A stretch of 64,000 bases of DNA from Strongylocentrotus purpuratus (GCF_000002235.5 NW_022145615.1:18463012-18527011); one strand, 5' to 3'; positions 50,111 through 60,862 are shown, counted from the stretch's first letter. Translations and numbers: made by a program. Notes: a model not told the origin generated them from the sequence alone.

Positions 50111-51006
50111 ACCTTCTCTTTAAAGACCATAATTATAAGTAAGAAATTTTCGTCTCCAACAGAATCAAGAATATATAATGAAGTAATTACAAAGAAATGG
50201 TCTCATTTTCTTAGAATCTATACAGGAGCTTCCAGACTACAAGATGGGAGTACAGGTTTAGTTTTCTATTTCCCGAAACTAAAAGTAAGACATAAGTACA
50301 AAATGTGTAAAGTTAATATCATGAGGGCTGAACTAGCAGCGATCCTAATGGCTTTAGAATGGGTAGAGGAACATCTCCCAATAGCTGTAGTAATTTTATC
50401 TGATTCCAACTCGGCTTTAGAAGCCATCAGACATTTCCATGATAGTCGAGATATACGGGAAACTAATGACAATAAATCTATTTGTAATAGAAGTTATTTC
50501 GAATGGGTTCCAGCACATTGTGGCCTAGCGGGCAACGAGGAGGCAAACGCTTTATCTAAACAAGCGGCTTCCAAGAACAATATAGACATTTTTGTCAATA
50601 AAAACAGACAAGAATTTTTGAGTGAATTAGATGACTTTTACAAAACTGAGTGGCAGAAATCATGGGAAACTTCCAAGAAAGGCAGATATCTCTACAACAT
50701 ACAACGAGATGTAAAATATACGTGTATGATTAAAGGTTTTTGTCGTAAGGATGAACGAATTTTACACCAATTCCGTCTTGGTAAGTGTAGACTTACTCAA
50801 TAAATAGGCATTATACAGGACTTTGCGACAATTGTCACATTTTCGAAACTATCGAACATTTTATGTTATCATGCCCTAAATATGAAAGACAGAGGAATCG
50901 TATGTATCGCAGACTTCATGTGACGAATCCTAACCTAAAAAACCTACTTGGAAAAGCAGAAAACTGCTCAATCATTTTAGCCTTTATAAAAGGTACTGGA
51001 AGATAA
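50111..51006 (+). pseudogene. Decayed non-LTR retrotransposon 3' end: RNase H domain and terminal Cys/His motif
   Basis: The frame from 50111 reads through the RNase H fold of an I/Jockey-type LINE. Blocks are FLRIYTGASRLQDGSTGLVF, MRAELAAILMALEWVEEHLP, VILSDSNSALEAI and FEWVPAHCGLAGNEEANALS. A stop at 50801-50803 is bypassed by a one-base frame change. The next frame continues YTGLCDNCHIFETIEHFMLS, CPKYERQRNRMYRRL and ends at TAA 51004-51006; C-x2-C..H..C is the usual C-terminal motif of such elements. Two catalytic acids are lost: the first Asp (D-G-S) is Gly at 50225-50227, and the last Asp (G-N-E-x-A-D) is Asn. The reverse transcriptase and endonuclease are absent, so this is a 5'-truncated dead copy. 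Confidence 0.88.
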
Positions 51007-51149
51007 TAGAGAATTATAAAGTGTATTATAGCAATGTGTTGTTATCATTCTTGTGCTTTTCATGCCTTAAGGCATAAAAGTAACAGAGTGACGGAGGAAA
51101 TGATGGACATTTAAGCCTGAATAAAATAATGATGGCAGCATTAGTTAAA

Positions 51150-51520
51150 AGAAAATGGGCACCAATCAGATTTTGAAGGGTCATTTACCAGAGAAGGGGC
51201 ATTTTAAAAAAGGAAAGGGGTTCTTTTTTTTAATGGGGAACTTATCATTAGGAAAAAGGGCACATGTGTAAATATAAGGTGCACTTATCCGAGTTAAAAT
51301 GGGGGTAGTTATTAAAAGTGAAATAAGGCACTTCTCGTACCTAACTAGGGGCACATACTAGAGATTAAAAAGGGCGCTTATGGGAATGGAAAATGGGAAC
51401 TTGTCAAAGTAAAAAGGGCACTATTCCTATGTAAAAAGGGGCACTTCTTAAAAGGTTAAAGGGGCACTTTTCATAAGTGAAAAAGGGACACTTTTCAGGT
51501 GCTTGAAAAAGTGGGAGTGC
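51150..51520 (+). repeat. Degenerate minisatellite of about 30-bp units
   Basis: At least ten imperfect units built around AAAAAGGGGCACTT followed by a variable AT-rich spacer. Ends in a C-rich run CCCCCCCCCTCCCC. Confidence 0.8.
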
Positions 51521-51920
51521 CCTGTGCCCCCCCCCCCTCCCCGGAGGGCCGCCTCTAATCATTCATGTGCCATGTGATTGTCATGTGTATGATGTGACGC
51601 TCCTTTAGCATAGTCCCACATGTCGTTTATTGTTGTCATAAAAAACGTTCAAATATTATTGTCACGATTGCAGAGACGATGAGCAGATAAGAATAGTCAT
51701 ACATCGTCGTTAATCGTGGGAATATGCACTTCTTTCATCACTATATATCATCCCAAACAATTGGGGAACAAAGTGCTTTTATTATAAAATGTGTTGATAA
51801 AGATAACGTCAAAGAGTTTTTCAGCAGCTTCCAAATAACACTGTCGAGCACTGTGGTATATTGGTGAAGGCTATTGACTCTCATACGGTGTTTTGCCCAC
51901 ATTGTCCCTATCTATCCAGG

Positions 51921-52473
51921 TTTAAAGGGAAAGTCCACCCGGACATTATCTTGGTTTTAATCTTAGTAGAAAAAATAGAGAAAATAATGAATAAAAGTTC
52001 GAACAATTAATATCCGATCAAAAATGGAAATGTTAATATGCATTTTTTCGAAGTTGTCATAAGAGCAACACAAATCGGCAACACTATCTACCGAGTTCCT
52101 CTCCAATGTGCTCTGTACAGAAAATTTCATAAACTTTGATTTTCGTAGATATTGATGTTAGAATAGATTTGTTTCATACAGGGGTTGTATAAAACATATT
52201 TGCCATAATTATGTTTAGAGTGAATGTATAATTGAATGTTTTATTTAAGGGATTTTGTTGTTGTTGAAGATTTTAGGACAGGGCAGATCGGGGAGGAGAC
52301 CTTGCAAGATACGTCACAGATTTGCAAATTTGTGTTTGATCGATCGCACCTTCAAAGATTCATGATAACTTTTTTTTTAATCGACTTTTGCTCAATCTTC
52401 CACTAACCTGTTTCTCTCATTTTCTGCTTCTTTTAAAATCAACTTAATATCAGGGTGGATTTCCCCTTTAAAT
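51921..52473 (+). mobile_element. Non-autonomous inverted-repeat element, family B copy 2
   Basis: The terminal inverted repeat is TTTAAAGGGRAARTCCACCC: 51921-51940 and, reversed, 52454-52473. The interior matches 25286-25738 in order and orientation. No ORF. The ends include TTTAAA, so a TTAA or TA target duplication cannot be told apart. Confidence 0.82.
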
Positions 52474-54763
52474 GGATACCTTGCAATGTTGGGGGTAAAA
52501 CCAATTGCAGGGTCGGCAAACAGATGTGGCTACCCTGGGTAAAATATACCAAATTATTAATACTATTTTGTACAATCATGTGATCAAACTTTTTTGCAAA
52601 GCAAGAGTCGGGAACTATGATAGCGACCGATCTACAGCGTACATGTATTAACCATTATAAATACAGCGTATTAATATTATTTGATAATTACATCGTGTTT
52701 TTTACGTGATAGATTGTCCTAGACCCGTCCTAGATTTCACAGTAAGTCAATTAAAAATTGTAAAAGAAAATATCAAATATTGTTTATTGTCGTCAAAACA
52801 ATTGAAGAATCGATAAAGAAAAGGGATAACTTTTTATGTGATACAAACGTTTCCTTCTTCCAAATTAAGTAAATTGTGAGGTAATTATTTTAAGTCTTAT
52901 TTGTTATTATTCAATTTTGATGAGCAAAAGACAACACTACCGTTATGGAAAATTATAAAATCATCTTTCTTGTGTCATTTCTTCTTTTTTTTCATATCAG
53001 GGATCATTTTGTTTTTAAGCGGAACCTACGTTTGAAAACTATAGGAATGCGCTCTCTAAAGAGTAGTTTAAGCTATTAATTTGAGTTGATTCCACTTTAA
53101 TTTGGAGTGGTTCCAACTCTGAAACGAAGTGATTCCTTATCATGAGTCCTGAAAGAGTAAATTTCCACTCCATAACTTTATCATGGTTTGTATCAAATAA
53201 CAGCAATTATTTTTTCCCTCTTATTTTTTCCCTCCACAGGGATTTTATTGATTTTCATTTGAAACAAATTAACAAATATATATTTAAGGTAATTTACATT
53301 TATAACATAAATAAAATTGGCTTTTCAAGATACAAGTATTGTTGAACTGTTGAGTTAACAGAAAACTAACAAATCAATAATTCATTTCTGACACTCATGG
53401 AAAGAAAAACAAATACAGAAGAAAAAAAATTAATGGCTAATTAATTAATTGCTATAAAGATGGCTTTTCCTTCAAATTTAGCATGAGACATAAATCCTGG
53501 AAAAACTATGATCGACAAAAATGATATTTTATTGAGAACATTAGAAATAACGCATAAATGTTATCATGTAAACGACTTATTTTCTCATGTTAATCCAAAT
53601 GTTACCAAATAACCAAGCAAAACTCGGGAAAGATGCAAAGCAAGACCGATCATAAATTTTGATTGCCATATCTACATCGTATATAGCAAATAAGGGTATT
53701 CTTCTTGAAGTCAATAAATAATGAAATATTGCCTTTAATCAAGACATTTAATGAAAATTAATATAAAAACGCTAAAACTAGTGATAATGATAGGATTGCA
53801 GCGCCCTTGAAGGGATTGTGTATCTTTGCCTCAGATTCTAACCAAAATCACAGATTTAGCTCATGCTTCAATCATAATAATTATAAACCTTTAGGTCAGT
53901 CAGTAATCTCATGACTGATCGCCGGTCTCATTATCAAGATATTGATGATTGAAAATCGAAATTTCAAAAACCGCTTTCCTAATGTTTTTGTTATAACACT
54001 ACAGTCATTTGGAGAAAATGAGTATGGTAAAACCGGTCACTCAAAGATTTTTACTTTTTTGAGGCACTTCGTGATCATTTTGAAGCGCAATCTGTTTAGG
54101 GCTTCAATATTCCACCATATCACAAACACTGATAACACGTGGGCTATGCATCTCAGATTTAATATCTATTATTCATAGCTCTTCAGTCTTGATTGTACTT
54201 GAAACAGAGCTGAGATCAGCTGTCAGAATAAATAGATAAGTACAGAAATTAAAAGTGAATGGAGGTCTATGCCCAACTCTGCTGACCATTAGGTGATTCT
54301 TCTCGGGAATGCAGACCAGCTAGGTGTAGTTGAGCCCCTATTTGAATGTCCTCTATTTATAGATACGGTGTGATGATTTCAATAAACTTGAACGTGAAAG
54401 ACCTATTGTATTCTGCCACGCAAGTTGTAAGGCCTTTTTGTATCACAAGTAAAGGGCTGGCTTTCTTCAAATTCATATTGAAACGTAGTTAACAGAGCGG
54501 AAATATTTGAATGGACCTGGAGAGAGTGGATAAGAAAGCAAACTGAACAAAATCGGATTAAAAATCGTTTGAAAATTGGCAAGAGGTGGATCTTGGATGC
54601 AGTACAGAATTGGACATAATAGCGTATAGTCTGCGGACGGTAGAGTTAATCACACTTTAGTTTTAGGACTATAGAAGCATTATAATTTTGTTGAGAGCAT
54701 CCAATATAACCGATATAAAAAGCTTTTCCCCCAAGTAGGGGCCGCGATTTCTTTTCATGACCG

Positions 54764-54791
54764 GGGGAGGGGGGGGGGGGGGGGGGGGGGG
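54764..54791. repeat. Poly-G tract (longest in window)
   Basis: GGGGGAGG followed by about 20 or more consecutive G. Similar tracts lie at 54893-54905 and 55246-55262, all within 500 bp. Confidence 0.9.
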
Positions 54792-55718
54792 TGAAATGCG
54801 AAGGACCAGTGGCGTAATGAGCACAAAAAAGCCGGATCATCACCACTCTTATATGTTACATGCATGCCCCGTGGAAGGTTTTCAAAGTTATTGGGGGGGG
54901 GGGGGCTAAAGTATTGATGATCAGTAGCGAGTGGAGCGTAAATATGCATGGGGTCCAGGGAAGCTCAGGGATTTTAGGTATTTTGTGACACTGGCAGGCC
55001 ACTATTCTTTCTGTCTTTCATTCTGTCTTTCTTTCTATTTTTCTTCAACTACTTTTTCAATAGAGTGAGGGGGCCGAGAGGGGGGCTCGAGCCCCCGGAG
55101 CCCCGCAGATCCGAGGGCTCTGACATGTAGGCTTCTTAATAAGCATATCTTTTGCCTGACTGTAAATTTGGGGATTTGTCATCTTCCATAAACGTGAAAA
55201 AGTATAATAATATTTACAAAAAGTGAGAAAAACGTTTCCATTCTATCGGGGGGGGGGGGGGGCAACTGCCCAAAGCCCCCATCAGTACACCAGTGCGAGA
55301 AACGAGGGAGCATAGTGAACGAGAGGGGCGAAGGTGATGGTAGTGACTACCCCTTATAGGTTTATGAAGTTTTGATGTATATCAAAAAATGACATTCCTT
55401 AACAAAACTATAATATAAAGCGAAGCAAGCAATATACCTTTTTTTTCTCACTTTTTTCACTTTGGAGTTTAATTTGATTTGATTTGATTTGATTTATTTA
55501 TTTCTGTTTGATTTTCTTTTTCTTTTGCATTTTTACAAATATATACCAAACAAAACATTGCAAATTTTTACACATTTCAAAAGAATATAATGTCGAATAA
55601 AGTAACTAATCGAAAGCATCAAACAGGAGGGTTGACAAAGTAAGCAAAGCTTGATAGCATGACTACCGTCAATGGCTACATAATAATACGAATATGGTGG
55701 ACAAAATATTTGTAAAAG

Positions 55719-55723
<5 letters not shown>

Positions 55724-55750
<27 letters not shown>
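55724..55750. repeat. (GA)n microsatellite
   Basis: About 13 GA units. Confidence 0.9.
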
Positions 55751-56310
55751 AGGAAAGAAGAAAAAGAAGAGGAGGGTGTACATCAAGATTCACAGATGTA
55801 TGTGGTACAATGTAGTTGGATTTAAATTTGATATATGAAGATAAAAAAGAAGATGCACATTTGAATATTGGGTGGCCAACTTGGGATATATTATAGAATG
55901 AGAAGACTCACGAGGGTTCTGGACAATATTAATCGAAATGTGAGATCAGCGAGCTGGTTTATATAAACTGTAAACCTTTGTTTGTGTACAAAACAGGTTT
56001 TGGGAGTATCCCAAGTAGGCCACTCTTTATTCATAAGTGTAAGTTGACTTGAGGGTTCGAATCTCAGTATTTATTCAATTTTTGCCTTCATAAATAGTGC
56101 GGCAGATCAATGAATAATCAAAGTCTAATTGTTTGTGACCTCTTTGCAAGCTTTCGTAGCTTGTTATGGATGAAAATGTGTTCATACTGGAATCTGGGCT
56201 CGCTGCGGTACGAAAAAATAAGGCGCATCTATAGCTCTCGGTAGATATTAATGGAATGGAATGCCCAAAGCCCCGCCCACATATTGCGGAGCTTGAGACA
56301 GTGAAATGCT

Positions 56311-56891
56311 GTTTGGTCCACAAACAGTTCGTCTACAACCCAAATCAGTATTTTCCCATATGGGCTACACCCAGCCTGTTTACTATCCACATGGTCTCAT
56401 AATCATTTCGTCTACTTAATAATAATAATAATAATAGTGGGTTCTTGTATAGCGCTCATGTCAGTCAGATTAGACCCTCCTGGCGCTCCCGATTATTACC
56501 CTGGCTTTAGCACGGCTGCCATACGGTAATTTAAGCTAAAAGTCATTTAGTCTAATACGGTCTCGTTTCTAATTATCATACTACCCATTTGGTCTATTAT
56601 TCATTAAGTCTAATATTCAGTTAGTTTAATTCCCAGTTTGTCTAATGCCCATTTCGTCTACCCTCAATAAAGGTCTCATAATAATTGATGATTATTATTA
56701 TTTAAGATTATATAATTATTAGACCATCTGGATAGAAGAGAAAATGGGCATTAGGCAAACTTGGAATTAGACCGACTGGCAATTAGACCGAAAATGACTA
56801 TTAGCCTATATGGTCATTATACCAACTGATAACTAGACGAAATGATTATGAGACCATAATGGATAGTAGTAGAACTGGTTGTAGACCAAAC
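56311..56891. mobile_element. Foldback element made of GTCTAAT-type repeats
   Basis: The outer arms are inverted copies: ATGGTCTCATAATCATTTCG on the left (56391-56410) and CGAAATGATTATGAGACCAT on the right. TACTATCCA/TGGATAGTA and GTCTACAACC/GGTTGTAGAC flank them. The interior of each arm consists of degenerate units of about 20 bp of the form CCATTT-G-GTCTAAT. The left arm is interrupted by a SINE fragment. Confidence 0.85.
56416..56530 (-). mobile_element. SINE 3' fragment inserted in the foldback element
   Basis: Starts with AAT repeats, then GTGGGTTCTTGTATAGCGCT, CATGTCAGTCAGATT and GCACGGCTGCCAT. This is the reverse complement of the 3' end of the SINE at 17468-17758. Confidence 0.85.
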
Positions 56892-57147
56892 ACACTTGGA
56901 AAATTCTGCGATTTTGCACCCCAAAGTGAGGTGCAAAAACTTGCACCAGTTAGTCTAATCAAAAACTTGTACCAGTTATTAGTCTAATTAAAAAAAATTG
57001 TTTCCTAGAGGGAATGGTGCACCCTTATTGGTGCAGACATTTGCTACAATAGCAGCACCCCTGCCACCCCATAGAATACAGTTCTGCACCCATAGAGGGA
57101 GCAGATGTGCACCCTTAGCTGGACACTTCGAGTCCGCTTGCGTCTTT

Positions 57148-57261
57148 AGGGACTTTTAGATTTGCATGAAGACAATGTGGATTACTACGGTCGACGTCCT
57201 TTTAATGCACTGCCTTGAATGGACGTCACACGTATCAGTCCACGCAAATCTAAAAGTCCCT
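57148..57261. mobile_element. 114-bp inverted-repeat (hairpin) element
   Basis: Perfect 18-bp arms AGGGACTTTTAGATTTGC (57148-57165) and its reverse complement (57244-57261). A second inner pair, GACGTCC/GGACGTC, stands nearer the centre. Likely a tiny MITE. Confidence 0.8.
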
Positions 57262-57390
57262 CTTGTTAACATAGGCAAGACATCCTATTGATTTATCAAA
57301 GCGGCTTGGAAAGATGCCACAACCAATGACTAGTAGACTTTGATTATTTGTTGCTTTGCCTCATTATTTATAAAGGCATAAAATAAGAAG

Positions 57391-57465
57391 GGAAAAATTC
57401 CTGGGATTCGAACCCACCTTAATTATCGTACGCTGACCTTGCCGATTGAGCCAACGATGGGTTAA
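57391..57465 (-). mobile_element. tRNA-like SINE head
   Basis: Minus strand: GTTGGCTCAATCGGCAAGGT (A-box region) and GGTGGGTTCGAATCCCAGG (B box). The acceptor stem does not pair, so this is a SINE relic rather than a tRNA gene. Confidence 0.6.
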
Positions 57466-57996
57466 TGAAAGATGGGATTGCATCAGTCTGTATAGAAGAT
57501 GTACTGACTTAAATTTGTTTCAAATGATATTGAGCTCATTGTTTCTTGTTTATTTGTATAATGATATCGTGAAATCTATTTTTATCTTTGAACATGTTTT
57601 ATCTTGTTCTTGGAAAAATTGACACAACCTTGAGGACATATTCAACTTTAAATCATTACTTATTTACCATTCGGCCTTGATACAGACTATGCCAGGTGCA
57701 TATTGTGCACCTCCAACTTCTCTCACCCATATTAGGGTGCACACTTACGCTGCTTGTCAGATACTGCACCCTAAAAGGAGCAGATCAGCACCCTCTGCCA
57801 AATACGTGTAGGTGGCTGCAAATCTATGACAAAAATGACTTTTACAAATGTATATTTATAACCTAATTTTGAGGCGAAACTTGACTGCAAAATAATGCGT
57901 TATCGGGTCTTCATATGCTGAAAACCCAGGAGCTTCCGGGGCTGCATTCCTTGACGCCACCGGGGCCTTGCCCTTGGAAACCCATAACCTTTAGAC

Positions 57997-58652
57997 CATA
58001 TCCGTATTTATATTTGACAATAATTACTAACAAAGAGATAAGACTTCCAACCCCGTCTCACGTTTCCATCAACGCTTGATAAAGATCCGTTATTCAGAAA
58101 AGAATCGGGAAAATTCTTAGAAATACATCATGACGACAAAAGATGTATTTATTCGTAATTATTCTGCCTTAGTGTCCTAATAATATTTGTTTTCTTTTGT
58201 TTGTCATGACCCTCGAGTTTTTAATCTGTTGTTGAAAGTCTAACGAGTTGAGCATGAAGTCAAATCAAGATTAAAGCCTAACGTTTTGTTGAGGTCAGGC
58301 TGCTGGGCAAATATTAGACCCAGTTATTGCAAATATGGACGTCAATTCTCATTTTATGGCAAATAGCCAAAATGATATCTGAAATGGAATTATTTGCATG
58401 TATACTGTACCTAGTAGTGTATGTACTGCTTGGATGTTAAAGGAAGAAAAAGTATCGTTTTATAAAAGACTGTCATATTTCAGAGAGTGCCGGTAAAGAA
58501 ATTTTCATTTAGGATATTACGTGTAAGCGATACATTAACGCGTCTTTCAGCGTTTTCAAAAGTGACTATCATGTTTGCATCATGATGAGAAACAACAACA
58601 ACAACAATAATAGCTATACTCAATAGAATGCCTTATAGCGGCATCACGATGT
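57997..58652 (+). repeat. Tandem duplication, unit 1
   Basis: About 0.65 kb that is repeated, diverged, at 58861-59544. Shared blocks in order: CCGTATTTATAT, CAACGCTTGATAAAGATCCG, AAATACATCATGACGACAAA, GAAGT.AAATCAAGATT, AGTTATTGCAAATAT, TTTCATTTAGGATATTAC, AACAACAACAACAA, ATGCCT. No ORF. Confidence 0.85.
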
Positions 58653-58860
58653 AATCGTCAAGGATCTTCCAAGGAAAAAGTGTCCTATATTTCACTCTAT
58701 ATTCTTCTGATCTTTTTTTCTTATTTGTGGGTTTGGTTTTTGTTTAACTTACTTGTTAGTTCATCTCAATTCTTCACCTCATATTTGCTTCGACAACATC
58801 CTTGTTTGAGCATAGTAAAGTCGATGGTAAGCGTCATAATGCTAATATCGTTGTCTGAAA

Positions 58861-59544
58861 CCATAATCCGTATTTATATGTGATAACAATTACTAAGAAA
58901 GAAATGAGACTTCCATACCAGTCTCACGTTCCGATCAACGCTTGATAAAGATCCGTCATTTTTAAAAAGAATCTGGAACATTCTAAGAAATACATCATGA
59001 CGACAAATACTAATTATAATACTATTTTTTCTTCTTTTATTTGCCAAGTCCTTCAGTATTTTAATCTTTCATTGAAAGTCTTACGGGTTCCGCATGAAGT
59101 GAAATCAAGATTGAAGCCTAAGAAAAGTTTGTTTCACTTCAGACTATAGACTGCTGGTCAAATATTATGTCTAGTTATTGCAAATATTGACGGCAGCTCT
59201 CATTGAATGGCAAATTGCCAGACATTTGAATTGGAATCTTTTGCATTTAAAATGTTTATGTATAGTTTGGGTGTTAACGGGTTTTTTTAATTTGTATTTA
59301 TTCGTGTTTAAACAATATCATAATTCAGACAGTACCGGTAACGAAAATTTCATTTAGGATATTACTTTTAAACTTTACATGTATTATTGACGCGCCGTTT
59401 AGCTTTTTCAAACGACGAATACCATGTTTATATCATGGTGAAAAATAACAACAACAACAAAACTAACAAGAACAAAAGTAACAACGACACCAATATAGCA
59501 ACAAGAGTTTTATTTAATAAAATGCCTGGCAGCAACACAATTTA
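58861..59544 (+). repeat. Tandem duplication, unit 2
   Basis: Diverged direct copy of 57997-58652, offset by about 864 bp. A unique spacer of about 200 bp separates the units. Both end in ACAACAACAA-rich DNA and a short unique block, like a transposon tail. Confidence 0.85.
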
Positions 59545-59577
59545 GAAAGTGGGTCAAATTAATTCAAGCTGATGACA

Positions 59578-59594
59578 GGGGGGGGGGGGGGGGG
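59578..59594. repeat. Poly-G tract
   Basis: About 17 consecutive G shortly after duplication unit 2. Confidence 0.9.
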
Positions 59595-59957
59595 CAGAGA
59601 ACGCTAAACTTTTTTTGTCAAATGCTTTTTCTTGTTCGCTGATAAAATGTGATCGTTTTGGAAAAGAAATTGGGGTGTATTTTGTTGTTGACCATTTTTC
59701 TTTCTCTTTTTTCTGTTGTCAGAAAGGTAGGGAGGAATCAAACTCGGTAACGGGATAGTGGGGGGAAGGAAAGTAGATGGAAATACGGAAATACTGGTGT
59801 ATGTATTACGCGATAGTTTGCCTATTTTATTTTTTTTTGCACTTAAATTCGGTATAGGCCTCTTAGCATACGTAAACGATTCAGAGAAATTTAGGCTCTA
59901 GGTTAAAACTCTTTTAAATACCAGAAAGCATTTTCCTGTTTTCATTAAAACTAGAAC

Positions 59958-59998
59958 TAAAACCCTAGTATAGAAGTTACTTCTATACTAGGGTTTTA
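59958..59998. repeat. Perfect palindrome, 20-bp arms
   Basis: TAAAACCCTAGTATAGAAGT (59958-59977), one base (T), then its exact reverse complement (59979-59998). No mismatch, so probably young or maintained. Confidence 0.95.
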
Positions 59999-60323
59999 TA
60001 GTATGCAGCAAATATTCTGATATTACGTTATATCCTCTTGCTTAATACGACAGGCAAATAGAATTAATATAATTAATAGGGCGAATAGAGTTAGAAGTGT
60101 CTGCTTATTTCATATATAAAGAATAAAGAAGTTATAAGTCATAGTATTTTTTTTTTTTTCTTCATAGAATAAGTTTTGCGATTTGATGTAGCCTGTACAA
60201 AATTATGTAGAATGTCACAGGGGACCATATTGGTGTCTTGTATTGTCTTATTTAGAGCTACAATCATCGATAGCTTGAAAGTTTCAAGTTCGCGCATGCA
60301 GAGATGTCATGTCTTAACATTAC

Positions 60324-60535
60324 CAGGGACGTAGCCAGAGTTTGATGTTTTGTTTTGTTTTGTTTCGTTTTTTTTTTTTTTGTGTTGTTGTTGTTGTTGT
60401 TGTTGTTGTTGGGGGGGGGGGGCACATACATGCAATCGATCGACTTCCTGGGGAGGTGTCTAAACAAGTTCAACCGAACTTGGAAGAAAAAAATGGGGGG
60501 GGGGGGGGGGCACGGGGGGCGTGGCTACGTGCCTG
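60324..60535. mobile_element. hAT-like MITE with 8-bp target duplication
   Basis: Terminal inverted repeats CAGGGACGTAGCCA (60324-60337) and TGGCTACGTGCCTG (60522-60535) with one mismatch. They are flanked by the direct repeat AACATTAC (60316-60323 and 60536-60543). An 8-bp duplication and CAG-type ends fit the hAT superfamily (established knowledge). The 212-bp interior carries TTTTG, TTG and poly-G runs and no transposase. Confidence 0.88.
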
Positions 60536-60659
60536 AACATTACAGTGCGATAATATTGTTCAGATGCTTTTGGGGTATTCTCTCTGGGGCGTGATGTGTT
60601 TGATTAACTGCTGGAATGCTCTTAACTCTTATTTAATGAGAGCATAGAAGGGTGTGGTT

Positions 60660-60862
60660 AACTCGGCGTTGTGGCGTGCGCCTGTAATCCAGCTAACAGT
60701 GGAAGTTACAAACTGATTCAGGTGAGGACGCAGGTTCGAAACTGAGTCACGTCTTTCGAATGGTGACGTTTAAAGGTCGGTCCCCAGACGTAAATAATCA
60801 TATCTGATTGATACACGTCTGTAAAAACCCAATACACACACACACACACACACACACACACG
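60660..60862 (+). mobile_element. SINE with 7SL/Alu-like head and (CA)n tail
   Basis: The head GTGGCGTGCGCCTGTAATCC followed by AGCTA resembles the 5' end of 7SL RNA/Alu. The box GCAGGTTCGAAACTGAGTC sits at the B-box distance after TTCAGGTGAGGA. The rest (GTTTAAAGGTCGGTCCCC.. ATCTGATTGATA) resembles the tail of the tRNA-SINE at 38618, and the element ends in a CA repeat. Confidence 0.65.

Larger units (their letters stand above)
51007..56310. other. Repeat-rich DNA without a recognised gene
   Basis: Holds a degenerate minisatellite (51150-51520), family B copy 2 (51921-52473), several long G tracts at 54764-55262 and a GA microsatellite. 52474-54700 is plain AT-rich sequence in which I see nothing. 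Confidence 0.6.
56892..57800. repeat. Scattered GCACCC / GGGTGC repeat region
   Basis: About 56920-57120 and 57690-57800 hold many copies of GTGCACC, GCACCCTTA and GGAGCAGAT in both orientations. The hairpin 57148-57261 and a tRNA-like SINE head lie between. The two blocks look like related copies of one unknown repeat. Confidence 0.5.

Noticed and set aside
54807..55297. Possible second hAT-like element (CAGTGGCGTA .. TACACCAGTG)
   Set aside because: The ends match only loosely and the flanking 8-mers agree at about five of eight positions, too weak to call.
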